Source: Fodinicurvata halophila
GTDB lineage: Bacteria; Pseudomonadota; Alphaproteobacteria; Kiloniellales; DSM-21159
DNA length: 64,000 nucleotides
Assembly (NCBI RefSeq): GCF_042651425.1
Contig: NZ_JBHSCW010000006.1
Location: 62,001 to 126,000 of the forward strand
Reading direction: 5' to 3'
Numbering within the stretch: position 1 is the stretch's first letter; each line of letters begins with the position of its first letter. Shown here one piece after another: positions 35,814-44,291 of this stretch. Both the position numbers and the translations under genes were made by a program. Under the pieces are notes generated by a model, which worked only from the letters and a program-made list of their open reading frames with translations, searched no databases and was not told the DNA's origin.

Positions 35814-35844
35814 AAGGTAGGGATTCCAGCGACTGGAAGGTCAA
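35814..35844 (-). promoter_or_regulatory. MerR/CueR-type promoter of the ATPase operon
   Basis: TTGACC (35844-35839) and TACCTT (35819-35814) are separated by 19 bp with the perfect dyad TTCCAG-TCG-CTGGAA. The operator is nearly the same as the one before lgt (GATTCCAGC-ACTGGAAGGTCAA in both). It lies about 55 bp before the SHOCT gene. Confidence 0.78.
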
Positions 35845-35942
35845 GCGATTCATGGCGTCGTTCGGCGGCACGGCCTTCCTCAGGCCAGACAGAACGCAGA
35901 CCCACATAGAGCATTGATATGTAATCATTTTACACATCCCCA

Positions 35943-36857
35943 CTAGGCACACTGGCACGGATGAACAGCGCGCTTTTCCACACCCCGCGACATTTCGCGC
36001 GTGAGCCAGAAGCCGGCCCCGAGCAAGAGCGCGCCGCCATAGATCATCCCCTGCGCCGGCACCTCGGCGAAGATCAGGAAACCGAGTGTCGTCGCGACAA
36101 CCGGCGAGACGATGATGTCGACCAGCGCATAGACATTGGCATCGAGCGTTTTCAGAACGATGGATATGCCGAAATAGGCGAAACCGGTCGAAACAAGGCC
36201 GAGTGCCGCCGCCCAGAGCATCACCGGCAGTTCCATCCCCAAGGCATCATAGGCGATCGTCGCCGTGAGCGCGCCAGGGCCCACAAGAACGAGCGCCGGC
36301 ATGAGAATCAGGGACGCAACCAGCATCGACCAGGCGATGTCGTTACCGGCCTCGCTCTTCCCCTCATACCGCATGTAAGTGACCATTGCGGCGTAGATTG
36401 CGCCGTCTCCAAGCGCCACGAGATTGCCGAGCATGTGACCACCTTCCAGTGGCTTGGCGAGCACAATGCCGATCATGGCGATGGCGAAGATCACGATATA
36501 GCTTTTCCGCGCCTTCTCGCCGAGAAAAAGTGCGGAAAAGATGAAGACGAAGAAGGGTGCGATGCTCCAGAAGATCACGGCGTTGGCAATGGGAACCAGC
36601 GTCATGGCGTAGTTGAAAACGCTGATCTGCGCAGCGATCAGTATGCCAATAATGATCGTGTCCTTCAGATTGCCCCAGGGGAAACGCAGCGCCTGCCCGG
36701 TCGCCACGGGCATGACGGCCATCAGAAAGACCGCTGCAAAGGCAAGGGCATAGAAATTGAGCGTCTGGATCGGGATCAGCCCGTCCGTAAGCTTCACGAA
36801 GACACCAATCGTGGCCTCCGACAGCGTGATGAGCAAAAGTAGGAGAAGAGTCTTCAT
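35943..36857 (-). CDS. EamA-family transporter in metal operon
   Basis: Ten predicted helices make up 304 residues with two EamA repeats (LITLSEATIGVFVKLTDGLI; second near GNLVALGDGAIYAAMVTYMR). Its start overlaps the stop of the CDF gene by 4 bp (ATGA), so both are translated from one message. The short C-terminus ends in HPCQCA, a possible metal-binding tail. Substrate unknown. Confidence 0.85.
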   Translation of the reverse strand: MKTLLLLLLITLSEATIGVFVKLTDGLIPIQTLNFYALAFAAVFLMAVMPVATGQALRFPWGNLKDTIIIGILIAAQISVFNYAMTLVPIANAVIFWSIAPFFVFIFSALFLGEKARKSYIVIFAIAMIGIVLAKPLEGGHMLGNLVALGDGAIYAAMVTYMRYEGKSEAGNDIAWSMLVASLILMPALVLVGPGALTATIAYDALGMELPVMLWAAALGLVSTGFAYFGISIVLKTLDANVYALVDIIVSPVVATTLGFLIFAEVPAQGMIYGGALLLGAGFWLTREMSRGVEKRAVHPCQCA

Positions 36858-37795
36858 TCCTGGCTTCCCTGCGGTGCGGGCCGCGTCACATCAATTGCCT
36901 CGGCGCCCGATTCATCCAGGCAGGTGCTTTCCACCTGCAGGGTAACGAAGAAGAATCCGAAGCGTTTCTTCACCATCCCATGCGCCTCTTTCAGGATTGC
37001 CTGGCTGTCCACACCATCCGCCACCCGCAAATGGCCGGAGAAGACATAGCGGCCACTGGTTAGGGCCCAGGCATGCACGTGATGCACGTCCTTCACCCCG
37101 TCCAGCGCATCGAGCGCATCCGAGACCTCCGACAGGCTTATGTCCGCCGGCGTGCCCTCCATCAGCAGATGCGCGGAATCCCGCAGAATGCCCCAGCTCG
37201 CCCAGAGCAGCACGAAGCCGAAGGCCATGCCCAGGATCGGGTCGATCAGCAGGAAACCGGTGAAGTGGATCACCAGCGCCGTCACGATGATCAGCAGGCT
37301 GCCGATGAAGGTCTGGATGATGTGCCAGAGCGCGCCCTTCACGTTCAGGTCGCTCTGACTCTGCTTCCAGATCAGCGCCAGCGAGATCACCTCGGTCAGG
37401 ATGCCGCCGGCCGCCGCCAGCAGCATCGGCGTGGGCGGCAGCTCGATCGGCTGGGACAGCCGCATGGCCCCCATGACGATGACCACCAGCGCCATTGCCA
37501 GCAGGAACCCGCCATTGACCAGTGCCCCCAGGATCTCGGCCCGGTACCAGCCGAAACTGCGGTCCTCGTCCGCCGGCCGCCGCGCCAGCCGCGCCGCCAG
37601 GATCGCCACCAGCACGCCGCCCACCGCCGAGAAGGTGTGGAAGGCATCGGAGATCACGGCGATCGAGCCGGTCCAGAGTCCGATGCCCATCTCGATGAAG
37701 AAATAGATACCCGTCAGCCAAGCGGAGATCGCCATTCCGCGCCCGCTCGAGGGCATGTGACCGGCATGCCCGCTGTGTCCTTGATGTTGAGCCAT
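36854..37795 (-). CDS. Cation diffusion facilitator (CDF) transporter
   Basis: The 313-residue protein has a His-rich N-terminus (HQGHSGHAGHM), six membrane helices and a C-terminal ferredoxin-like domain. Metal-site acidic motifs in helices 2 and 5 are AVISDAFHTFSAVGG and FLLIDPILGMAFGF. The helix-5 motif is DPILG rather than the HDxxD pattern of zinc CDFs, which makes the metal hard to predict. ATG 37795 has AAGGAG 8 nt upstream. It follows CopB after a hairpin and is coupled to the EamA gene. Confidence 0.88.
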   Translation of the reverse strand: MAQHQGHSGHAGHMPSSGRGMAISAWLTGIYFFIEMGIGLWTGSIAVISDAFHTFSAVGGVLVAILAARLARRPADEDRSFGWYRAEILGALVNGGFLLAMALVVIVMGAMRLSQPIELPPTPMLLAAAGGILTEVISLALIWKQSQSDLNVKGALWHIIQTFIGSLLIIVTALVIHFTGFLLIDPILGMAFGFVLLWASWGILRDSAHLLMEGTPADISLSEVSDALDALDGVKDVHHVHAWALTSGRYVFSGHLRVADGVDSQAILKEAHGMVKKRFGFFFVTLQVESTCLDESGAEAIDVTRPAPQGSQE

Positions 37796-37886
37796 CGCAA
37801 AGCTCCTTTGCTGCATTCCAGGCCTTGGGAGAAGCAGGCGCCCTTGATCTGGGGCTCGACAAGGGCGCCCAACCTGCCTTCAGATA

Positions 37887-37916
37887 CCCCAAGCCCGGAT
37901 TCTCCGGGCCTGTGGG
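37887..37916 (-). promoter_or_regulatory. Intercistronic hairpin between copB and CDF genes
   Basis: GCCCGGA (37893-37899) and TCCGGGC (37903-37909) pair around a 3-nt loop, with CCCC/GGGG extending the stem. There is no T-run. It may lower read-through or stabilise the upstream message. Confidence 0.5.
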
Positions 37917-37949
37917 GGATAAGTGGTGAAGAACGCTTTTCGGCTTCAG

Positions 37950-38657
37950 TCAGAAAACGAACTTCGTTCCGACCACGAAGTATAGCGCATCGCGTCCTTC
38001 ACCTTCCTTTCGGGCAAGGTCTCCGGTTTCCCCGAATTTCCGCTCGTAGTGCATCCCGATGTAGGGCGAGACCATTCTGTCCACGAGATCGTAGCTCAGG
38101 CGGGCCCCCGCTTCGACTTTCGGTCCCCAGGCTCCGAAACCGGCCCTGCGATCATCCACAAAGGGCAGATCGACTTCGATACTGGGAGTCAGGGTGATCC
38201 GATTCGTGATCAATGCCTCATATTCTGCCTCGAAACGTGCAAAAGGTTTGTCGGAGAGAAAAAGGTCGGCATCCACTTCAAACCACTGACGCGTCAAACC
38301 CTTGACGCCCAGAACACCATGGACCCGATTGGGCCCGCCTTCGGGTGTGCTCAGCCGAACACCACCAGCAGCATCGAAGAAGGGAGAAATGGGGACCTGC
38401 AAACGAGCTTGATTTTCCAGGGTTTCAAAAGCTTTCTCATCAAGCCCGTACTCGCCTTCGCTGCGCCAGACGAACTTGCGCTCGTCGGAACCAGCGAAAG
38501 CATCGAAGTCCCAAGCGAAGACATCCTCGTTCTTGCCGAAACGATATTCGAACTGCTCACCCTGAAATCCCCATTGCAGGGGCTCGGCCATGGCCGGGAC
38601 ACTGCCCATTGTGGTTGCCAGGAGAACGGCTCCAAAGAATTGCTTGAGTCTCGCCAT
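37950..38657 (-). CDS. Copper resistance outer-membrane protein CopB
   Basis: This PcoB/CopB-type beta-barrel has a signal peptide (FFGAVLLATTMGSVPAMA) and the family pattern of alternating strands: WGFQGEQFEYRFGKNEDVFA, YGLDEKAFETLENQARLQ, RFEAEYEALITNRI, and a C-terminal YFVVGTKFVF that ends in the aromatic residue used for barrel insertion. The ATG lies one base after the multicopper oxidase stop. The usual Met-rich N-terminal extension of CopB is missing, so this is a short form of 235 residues. Confidence 0.85.
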   Translation of the reverse strand: MARLKQFFGAVLLATTMGSVPAMAEPLQWGFQGEQFEYRFGKNEDVFAWDFDAFAGSDERKFVWRSEGEYGLDEKAFETLENQARLQVPISPFFDAAGGVRLSTPEGGPNRVHGVLGVKGLTRQWFEVDADLFLSDKPFARFEAEYEALITNRITLTPSIEVDLPFVDDRRAGFGAWGPKVEAGARLSYDLVDRMVSPYIGMHYERKFGETGDLARKEGEGRDALYFVVGTKFVF

Positions 38658-38658
38658 G

Positions 38659-40398
38659 TCAGCCACCCCTCTGACTTGAGAGCCGGCCTATCTGATTTTC
38701 CGGGCCGCCTTCTACCACGACCTTGCGGAACATCCCGGCTTCGGCGTGATAAGACAGGTGACAGTGGAAAGCCCATTCACCCGGCGCATCGACCTCGGTT
38801 TCCATGTAGACAGTGGTCGCTGGATTGACATTCACGACATGCTTGATGGGATCCCATTTGCCGCTGTCCGTATCCAGAATGGACCACATGCCGTGCAGGT
38901 GCATGGGATGGGCCATCATCGTTTCATTCACGAACTTGAAACGGACCCGCTCTCCGTACTGCAGCCGTATAGGATCCGCGTCTTCGTACTTGACCCCGTC
39001 AATCGACCAGACATAGCGCTCCATGTTGCCTGTCAGACGGATTTCGATCTCCCGCGTCGGCTCCCGATTCTCATAGAGCGGTTTTTGTGCTTTCAGGTCA
39101 CTGTAGGACAGGAACTTGCCATCGTTGTACGCACTTGGCAGCAACCCGCTGCCGGGTGCATAGAAGGGATCTTCCTGTTCGGCCTGCCTGTCTCCATGCG
39201 CGGAATGGTCCATTTCAGTCTCTTCGCCTGAACCATGCTCCATGTCTCCATGGGAATCGCCCTTCATCTCCGTGCCATCAGGCATGACGTGACTATCGCT
39301 CTCGCCTTCTCCTTCCATCATGTCAACATGACCACCGTGATCCATCATCATGTCGGCCATGGTCAAGAGAGGCGGGTCCCGCAGGTCCGGAAGAGGGTTC
39401 TTCATCCCTTCACGCGGTGCCAGGGTGCCACGGGCCATCGCCGTACGTCCGACTGATTCAGCCAGAATCGAATAGGGATCGTCCTCCTTGGGTTGTACAA
39501 TCACATCGTAGGTCTCAGCGACTGACAGACGAAACTCGTCGACAGTCACAGGCTGCACATTGTTTCCGTCAGCCTGGACAACCGTCATTTCCAGACCCGG
39601 AATGCGCACATCAAAATAGCTCATGGCCGAGGAGTTTATGAACCGCAGGCGGACGCGTTCGCCCGGCTCAAACAGCCCTGTCCAGTTCTGTTCCGGTCCC
39701 TTGCCATTGATCAGCGGTGTATAACCCTGAACATCCTCGATGTCCGTGGGCATCATCCGCATGTCGCCCCATGCCTGCCGGTCGGCAAGGGTTTCGCCCA
39801 AGCCCTTCTGACCGGCGTCGGAGAGGAAATCCATCAGGGTGCGCTGTTGCCGGTTGTAGTAGTCCGACGACATCTTGAGGTTGCGCATGATGCGAGAACC
39901 CTGGTGCGGATGCGTATCCGTCAACTGCACCACATACTCCCTGTCATAACGGAAGGGTTCCCGCTTCTCAGGCTCAATGATTATGGCACCATAGGCTCCA
40001 TCCGGTTCCTGGAAATCGCTGTGGCTATGAAACCAGTAGGTGCCGCTTTGCACGATCGGGAAATTATAGGTGAAGGTTTCTCCGGGAGCGATGCCGTCAT
40101 AGCTGATACCGGGTACGCCATCCTGATCGGATGGCAGGATCAGACCATGCCAGTGGATTGAAGTCTCTTCGGAGAGGTTGTTCGTCACGTTGATCGTAAC
40201 CTCCTCTCCTTCCTTGAACCGAAGAATCGGTCCCGGGCTCTTCCCGTTGTAACCAATACCGCTGCGTGTGAAATCACCGGTGTCGATATCGACCGGATCG
40301 ACCGTCAGGTCGTATGTTTCGGCCAGAGCGCCGCCCGCGAGCAACATGGCCAGGCCGCTTCCAAGCAGACTCGCTCGGAGCATGGAGAATCGTTCCAT
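38659..40398 (-). CDS. Periplasmic multicopper oxidase (CopA/PcoA type)
   Basis: The 579-residue protein oxidises Cu(I) to the less toxic Cu(II) in the periplasm. The four copper-ligand motifs are present: SIHWHGLILP, YWFHSHSDFQ, AHPMHLHGMW and HCHLSYHAEAGMF, the last with the T1 Cys and Met. Between residues ~350 and ~410 a Met/His/Asp-rich insert (MADMMMDHGGHVDMMEGEGE, MDHSAHG) is likely to bind extra copper. The signal peptide is Sec-like (LLGSGLAMLLAGGALA) rather than the twin-arginine signal common in this family, which is unusual. It sits between the cupredoxin and copB genes. Confidence 0.9.
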   Translation of the reverse strand: MERFSMLRASLLGSGLAMLLAGGALAETYDLTVDPVDIDTGDFTRSGIGYNGKSPGPILRFKEGEEVTINVTNNLSEETSIHWHGLILPSDQDGVPGISYDGIAPGETFTYNFPIVQSGTYWFHSHSDFQEPDGAYGAIIIEPEKREPFRYDREYVVQLTDTHPHQGSRIMRNLKMSSDYYNRQQRTLMDFLSDAGQKGLGETLADRQAWGDMRMMPTDIEDVQGYTPLINGKGPEQNWTGLFEPGERVRLRFINSSAMSYFDVRIPGLEMTVVQADGNNVQPVTVDEFRLSVAETYDVIVQPKEDDPYSILAESVGRTAMARGTLAPREGMKNPLPDLRDPPLLTMADMMMDHGGHVDMMEGEGESDSHVMPDGTEMKGDSHGDMEHGSGEETEMDHSAHGDRQAEQEDPFYAPGSGLLPSAYNDGKFLSYSDLKAQKPLYENREPTREIEIRLTGNMERYVWSIDGVKYEDADPIRLQYGERVRFKFVNETMMAHPMHLHGMWSILDTDSGKWDPIKHVVNVNPATTVYMETEVDAPGEWAFHCHLSYHAEAGMFRKVVVEGGPENQIGRLSSQRGG

Positions 40399-40431
40399 CG
40401 TCAGGTTTTCCCTTGCGAATAGACAAGTCAG

Positions 40432-40470
40432 GCAGGCTGGGTGCGCTCTCGACGGACCACCCCAGCCTGC
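40432..40470 (-). promoter_or_regulatory. Hairpin between cupredoxin and oxidase genes
   Basis: GCAGGCTGGG (40432-40441) and CCCAGCCTGC (40461-40470) pair perfectly over 10 bp with a 19-nt loop. It has no T-run and may tune relative expression of the two copper genes. Confidence 0.5.
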
Positions 40471-40482
40471 TTTCAGGACAGT

Positions 40483-41034
40483 TCAGTTGGTCAGTTCAAA
40501 TTCACCGACCATGCCCGAGGCATAGTGCCCCGGCACATTGCAACCGAACTCAAGGGTGACTTCTCTATCCTCGGGGAAGGTCCAAACGACTTCTCCGTTC
40601 TCTCCCGGCTCAAGCAGAACACTATTGGGATCGTCGTGCATGCCGTGCCCCATGCTGTCCTGCATTTCCCGGGCGGCTTCCATGTCGAGTCGGTCCACCT
40701 TCAGAACACCATGTTCCGTCATCATCATCATTTCTTCCTGATGGTCTGCATGCATGTCCGGTGTTCCGATATTGAACTCATGGACGAGTTCGCCCTCGTT
40801 GCGGACATTGAAGCGAACCGTTTCCCCGGCCTCCACGCTGAAGCTCTCGGGCTCGAAGTAGTTGTCGCCCATGACGACCTCTATCGTACGGGATACTGCG
40901 GAAGCCTCGCCTTGCTTGCCATGCGGGCCGTCATGCCCACCGCTGTGAGAACCAGCAGCCAGGGCATTGCCGGACAGCAGGGTCACGGACAGCAATAGAG
41001 CGGCGAAAGGCCGGGAGCGGACTGTCTTGAACAT
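40483..41034 (-). CDS. Periplasmic cupredoxin (CopI-like)
   Basis: A signal peptide (FAALLLSVTLLSGNALA) is followed by a His-rich segment (GSHSGGHDGPHGK) and a plastocyanin-like fold. Type 1 copper ligands are His in LVHEFNIG and the Cys-His-Met set in EFGCNVPGHYASGMVGEF. An extra Met/His-rich loop (HADHQEEMMMMTEHGV, MQDSMGHGMHD) is inserted between strands, as in CopI proteins of purple bacteria. ATG 41034 has GAGG upstream. It is the first gene of the oxidase operon. Confidence 0.85.
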   Translation of the reverse strand: MFKTVRSRPFAALLLSVTLLSGNALAAGSHSGGHDGPHGKQGEASAVSRTIEVVMGDNYFEPESFSVEAGETVRFNVRNEGELVHEFNIGTPDMHADHQEEMMMMTEHGVLKVDRLDMEAAREMQDSMGHGMHDDPNSVLLEPGENGEVVWTFPEDREVTLEFGCNVPGHYASGMVGEFELTN

Positions 41035-41124
41035 TATCAACCTCGTTCTTGAAAGCAGGTCATGAAAACCTCGGGCTGAAGAAAAATATTCATCCCGGGT
41101 TAGTTGTATGCGTGATGACTGGTT

Positions 41125-41505
41125 TCAGGAACGAGGTGGGGGGGTAGCCACCTCCAACGCCCGACTGGCCCAAAGAGCTTCATCGCCGGGGTTATGGGTG
41201 AGGGTCGTATAAGCGTCCGGAGGGGAGGCTTCACTGTTAGGATTGAACTGAAAGCTGATGCAGTGCCCGATCAAGGTCATGCAACTTTCATATCCCTCGT
41301 CATGCAAATTCTGCCCCTCTTGGTCATGCGAGGGAACTTCGCTGGTCTTCGCGTGACCATGCGTGCCTGTATGATCGTGCGTGCCTGCCACGACATCAAT
41401 ATCCGCCTCAGGGAATGCATTCGCAAAAGCGCCTGTCAGCCCAAAGGAAAGCACCAGAAGGAAAATAAATATATAGCGGAATAGCAGCGTAAGCATTTGA
41501 TGCAC
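41125..41505 (-). CDS. Small membrane-anchored His-rich protein
   Basis: The 126-residue product has an N-terminal helix or signal (FRYIFIFLLVLSFGLTGAFA), then a His/Thr segment (AGTHDHTGTHGHAK) and a Cys pair (SCMTLIGHCISF). It is not a family I know, but size, signal and metal-like residues match small proteins found beside copper genes. A GTG start at 41505 is chosen because AAGGA lies 7 nt before it; the frame extends to 41637 without a ribosome site. Confidence 0.5.
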   Translation of the reverse strand: MHQMLTLLFRYIFIFLLVLSFGLTGAFANAFPEADIDVVAGTHDHTGTHGHAKTSEVPSHDQEGQNLHDEGYESCMTLIGHCISFQFNPNSEASPPDAYTTLTHNPGDEALWASRALEVATPPPRS

Positions 41506-41639
41506 TAGACCATCCTTCAGAACCAATATCAAGCTTGAGTCGAGCGCTGAAATGCATTCCGCATAGGTGATAGAAGCTGAGTTGCGACCAACAAGGTTTC
41601 GATGATTATCCTGTAGATTTGGTTCAAAATAGACCATCG

Positions 41640-41909
41640 GTTAACTTGGATAGCCGTGTTGTATCACGCGGAAGCAACGTACACCTTGATCTTTGGGAGC
41701 TGATCCAGCCTGTGATTTTGATGGGATACTCGTCCGAAAATCTCGATGATCCGGTCCTTCGACGCGCCGTGGTGGCGCTCACTGAATGGGTACAGGAAGG
41801 AAGCCTTACCACACCTCGGTTTGTGACAGTCCCACTGGCCGAAGCGGCCCGGGCGCATGCCATGCTGGAGAGCCATGGCGTGAACGGACGTGTCCTCCTG
41901 ATCCCATAA
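41640..41909 (+). pseudogene. Quinone oxidoreductase/zinc-independent alcohol dehydrogenase tail
   Basis: The frame reads DDPVLRRAVVALTEWVQEGS, then TVPLAEAARAHAMLESHGVN and GRVLLIP, the C-terminal end of a zeta-crystallin-like medium-chain dehydrogenase. Nothing upstream encodes the nucleotide-binding domain, so it is a remnant. It lies just before the quinone operon and may once have been part of it. Confidence 0.75.
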
Positions 41910-42097
41910 CGTCCAAAGTGTTCAGCGTAAACATCGCGGCGCTCTATTGCCAGGAAACGGTGCGATCGTCGCGAGGACCCGATTCGCTTGGGCTACTGCA
42001 GGCTGTATCATACGAGCAGCCAAAGCGTTCCACTTGATGTATTATTCCTGAATAGATGTTAAAAGCGTCAGCGTGACGCTAATTTCTTCCGAAAGGG

Positions 42098-43030
42098 ATG
42101 CAATTGGATCGGCTCGATTGCGACCGGATGTTTGTCGCCGTGATGGAGGCAGGGAGCTTCACCGGCGCTGCCGAGCGACTTGGGTCAAGTTCAGGTCAGG
42201 CATCCAAGCTCGTTTCGCGACTCGAATCGGAGCTGGGCGTGCGACTGCTGAATCGTACAACCCGTTCGATATCGCCGACCGAAGCCGGAAAGGCTTATTT
42301 CGAGCGACTGCGCCCGCTGCTTGACGAATATGACCACCTTGATGTGTCGGTCCGCAACGCCTCGCAGTCGCCGCGAGGCAGGCTTCGTCTGACGGCCCCA
42401 CTCTCCTTCGGAGTGCTCGAGCTTGCCCCAGCACTCAACGATTTCGCGCTCCGCTATCCCGAAATCGAGCTCGATGTGAGTTTCTCCGACCGGGTCACAA
42501 ACGTCGTGGACGAAGGGTTCGACATGGCGGTGCGCATTGGGCGGCCCACAGATTCAAACCTCGTGGTGCGGAAGCTTTGTGATGTGAGAATCGTCATGGT
42601 TGGTGCCTGCGCCTACATCGATCGGATGGGCGAACCGAGCACGCCAGACGAACTCGTAAAGCACGACTGCATCATCGACACGAACTTTCGCGAGCCAGGC
42701 CGCTGGCCGCTCCGTCCTCCCACTGGAAGCAAGCTGACGGCGCCAGCAAGCGGCCGTATCCGCTACTCCAACGCCGAGGCCTGCCTGCGAGCCGCAGAGG
42801 CCGGGTTGGGCCTCGCCTGCGTTCCAAGCTTCGTGGCAGGGGCGTCAATTCGAGAAGGCCGTGTCCGTCGCATTCTGAAGAGCTTCGAGACCACTCCGTA
42901 CGTCGTTCACGCTCTCTATCCCCACAGCCGGCATCTTGCGGCAAAGGTCCGAGTGCTCATCGACTTCCTCGCCGAGCGCTACCGCGGCACCCCGCATTGG
43001 GAAGAGGACTGGGAGCCTTTTCTTCCATAA
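42098..43030 (+). CDS. LysR-type regulator of the quinone operon
   Basis: The 310-residue protein has the LysR HTH (VMEAGSFTGAAERLGSSSGQ, ASKLVSRLESELGVRLLNRT) and a substrate-binding-like domain. The SSGQASKLVSRLE form is typical of regulators near aromatic or quinone reductase genes. It lies 101 bp upstream of and in the same direction as the five enzyme genes that follow, so it probably controls them. Confidence 0.88.
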   Translation: MQLDRLDCDRMFVAVMEAGSFTGAAERLGSSSGQASKLVSRLESELGVRLLNRTTRSISPTEAGKAYFERLRPLLDEYDHLDVSVRNASQSPRGRLRLTAPLSFGVLELAPALNDFALRYPEIELDVSFSDRVTNVVDEGFDMAVRIGRPTDSNLVVRKLCDVRIVMVGACAYIDRMGEPSTPDELVKHDCIIDTNFREPGRWPLRPPTGSKLTAPASGRIRYSNAEACLRAAEAGLGLACVPSFVAGASIREGRVRRILKSFETTPYVVHALYPHSRHLAAKVRVLIDFLAERYRGTPHWEEDWEPFLP

Positions 43031-43131
43031 CGGATGCAATCATCTTCCATCCGCCCAGCTTATCATCTGAAGCGAATGAGATCATGTTCTCCAGCAGACG
43101 ACGCGAATGCGTCACAACCAGGAGAACCAAC

Positions 43132-43764
43132 ATGAACATTTCCATTCTCGGAACAGGCAACATGGCCAGTGGCCTTGCCGTTCTTTTCGCGAAAGGCGGT
43201 CATCACGTTACGCTCGCCTCGCGCGACCCGTCCCAGGCACGCTCCGTCGCGACCGAACTGGGCAATAACATCCAGGGTGGCCCCCTCGACAGCGCTACGA
43301 ACTCTGCCGAGTTCGTCGTACTGGCGGTGCCCTTCGACGCGGCTGCGGAAGTCATCAAGGCCGCAGGCGGTCTCGCCGGCAAGGTTGTTATCGATATCAC
43401 CAATCCGATGACGGCTGATTTTTCGGCCCTGACCCTCGGCCACACGACCAGCGCTGCCGAGGAAATCCAGAAGCTCGCGCCAGCAGCCAAGGTGGTCAAG
43501 GCTTTCAACACCGTCTTCGCGTCGGTCTTGAAGAACGGCAGCAAGGTCGCCGGACAGCCAGCGACTGTCTTTGTGGCGAGTGATGATGCCGAGGCTCGCA
43601 GCCAGGTTGTCGCCCTCGCCGAAAGCGCCGGCCTCCAAACCCTGGAAACCGGAGCTCTCGCATCCGCTCGCTATCTCGAGCCGGTTGGCGGCCTCAACAT
43701 CGCGCTCGGCTACGGCCTCGGCCACGGCACCGACATCGCTCCCACATGGCAGCGCGCTGCCTGA
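43132..43764 (+). CDS. NADPH-dependent oxidoreductase, F420/NADP reductase-like
   Basis: The 210-residue protein has an N-terminal Rossmann motif (MNISILGTGNMASGLAVLFA, SRDPSQ) like NADP-reducing F420 oxidoreductases and FMN/quinone-type reductases used outside F420 producers. Further landmarks are ITNPMTADFSAL and VVKAFNTVFASVL. ATG 43132 has AGGAG upstream. It probably reduces a quinone or flavin in the cytoplasm. Confidence 0.78.
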   Translation: MNISILGTGNMASGLAVLFAKGGHHVTLASRDPSQARSVATELGNNIQGGPLDSATNSAEFVVLAVPFDAAAEVIKAAGGLAGKVVIDITNPMTADFSALTLGHTTSAAEEIQKLAPAAKVVKAFNTVFASVLKNGSKVAGQPATVFVASDDAEARSQVVALAESAGLQTLETGALASARYLEPVGGLNIALGYGLGHGTDIAPTWQRAA

Positions 43765-43789
43765 TCCCACCGATCGAAGGACCAACGCA

Positions 43790-44233
43790 ATGACCTACTC
43801 ATCTTCTCAGAAAACGTCCCGCCCGTCGTTCCTTCCCGGCGTGGCCAACGCCGATCTCGCAGCCACGATCCTGCGCATCTCGATTGGCATCCTGTTCCTC
43901 GCACATGCCGGCCTCAAGCTCTTTGTCTTCACGCCGGCCGGCACCGCGGGCTACTTCGCCAGCCTCGGGCTTCCCGGCCCGCTCGCCTATCTTGTCATCG
44001 CGGCCGAGCTCTTCGGTGGTATCACCCTGATCCTCGGTGTCTACAGCCGCTGGGTGTCACTGGCGCTCGTGCCCATCCTGCTTGGATCGATCTACGTTCC
44101 GCACGGCGCAGCCGGCTTCTTCTTCTCGAACGAAGGCGGCGGCTGGGAATTCCCCGCCTTCTGGGCAATCACTCTCGTTGTTCAGTCCCTGCTCGGCGAT
44201 GGCGCCTACGCCCTGAAGCGTGCACGCGCCTGA
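43790..44233 (+). CDS. DoxX-family membrane protein
   Basis: The 147-residue protein has four membrane helices with the DoxX pattern (RISIGILFLAHAGLKL, YLVIAAELFGGITLILG). MhqP of Bacillus, a DoxX protein, is part of a quinone-resistance operon; the present gene sits in an operon with the same enzyme types. AAGGA precedes the ATG. Confidence 0.85.
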   Translation: MTYSSSQKTSRPSFLPGVANADLAATILRISIGILFLAHAGLKLFVFTPAGTAGYFASLGLPGPLAYLVIAAELFGGITLILGVYSRWVSLALVPILLGSIYVPHGAAGFFFSNEGGGWEFPAFWAITLVVQSLLGDGAYALKRARA

Positions 44234-44291
44234 CCTCTGCTGCTGGCCGCGGGCAACGTCCCGCGGCCGCAACCTTCAAAGGAATGCCGCA

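Noticed and set aside
36912..37892. 326-residue minus-strand frame in the CDF gene
   Set aside because: Low-complexity Gly/Arg/Ala composition from a shifted frame; the true frame has CDF motifs and a ribosome site.
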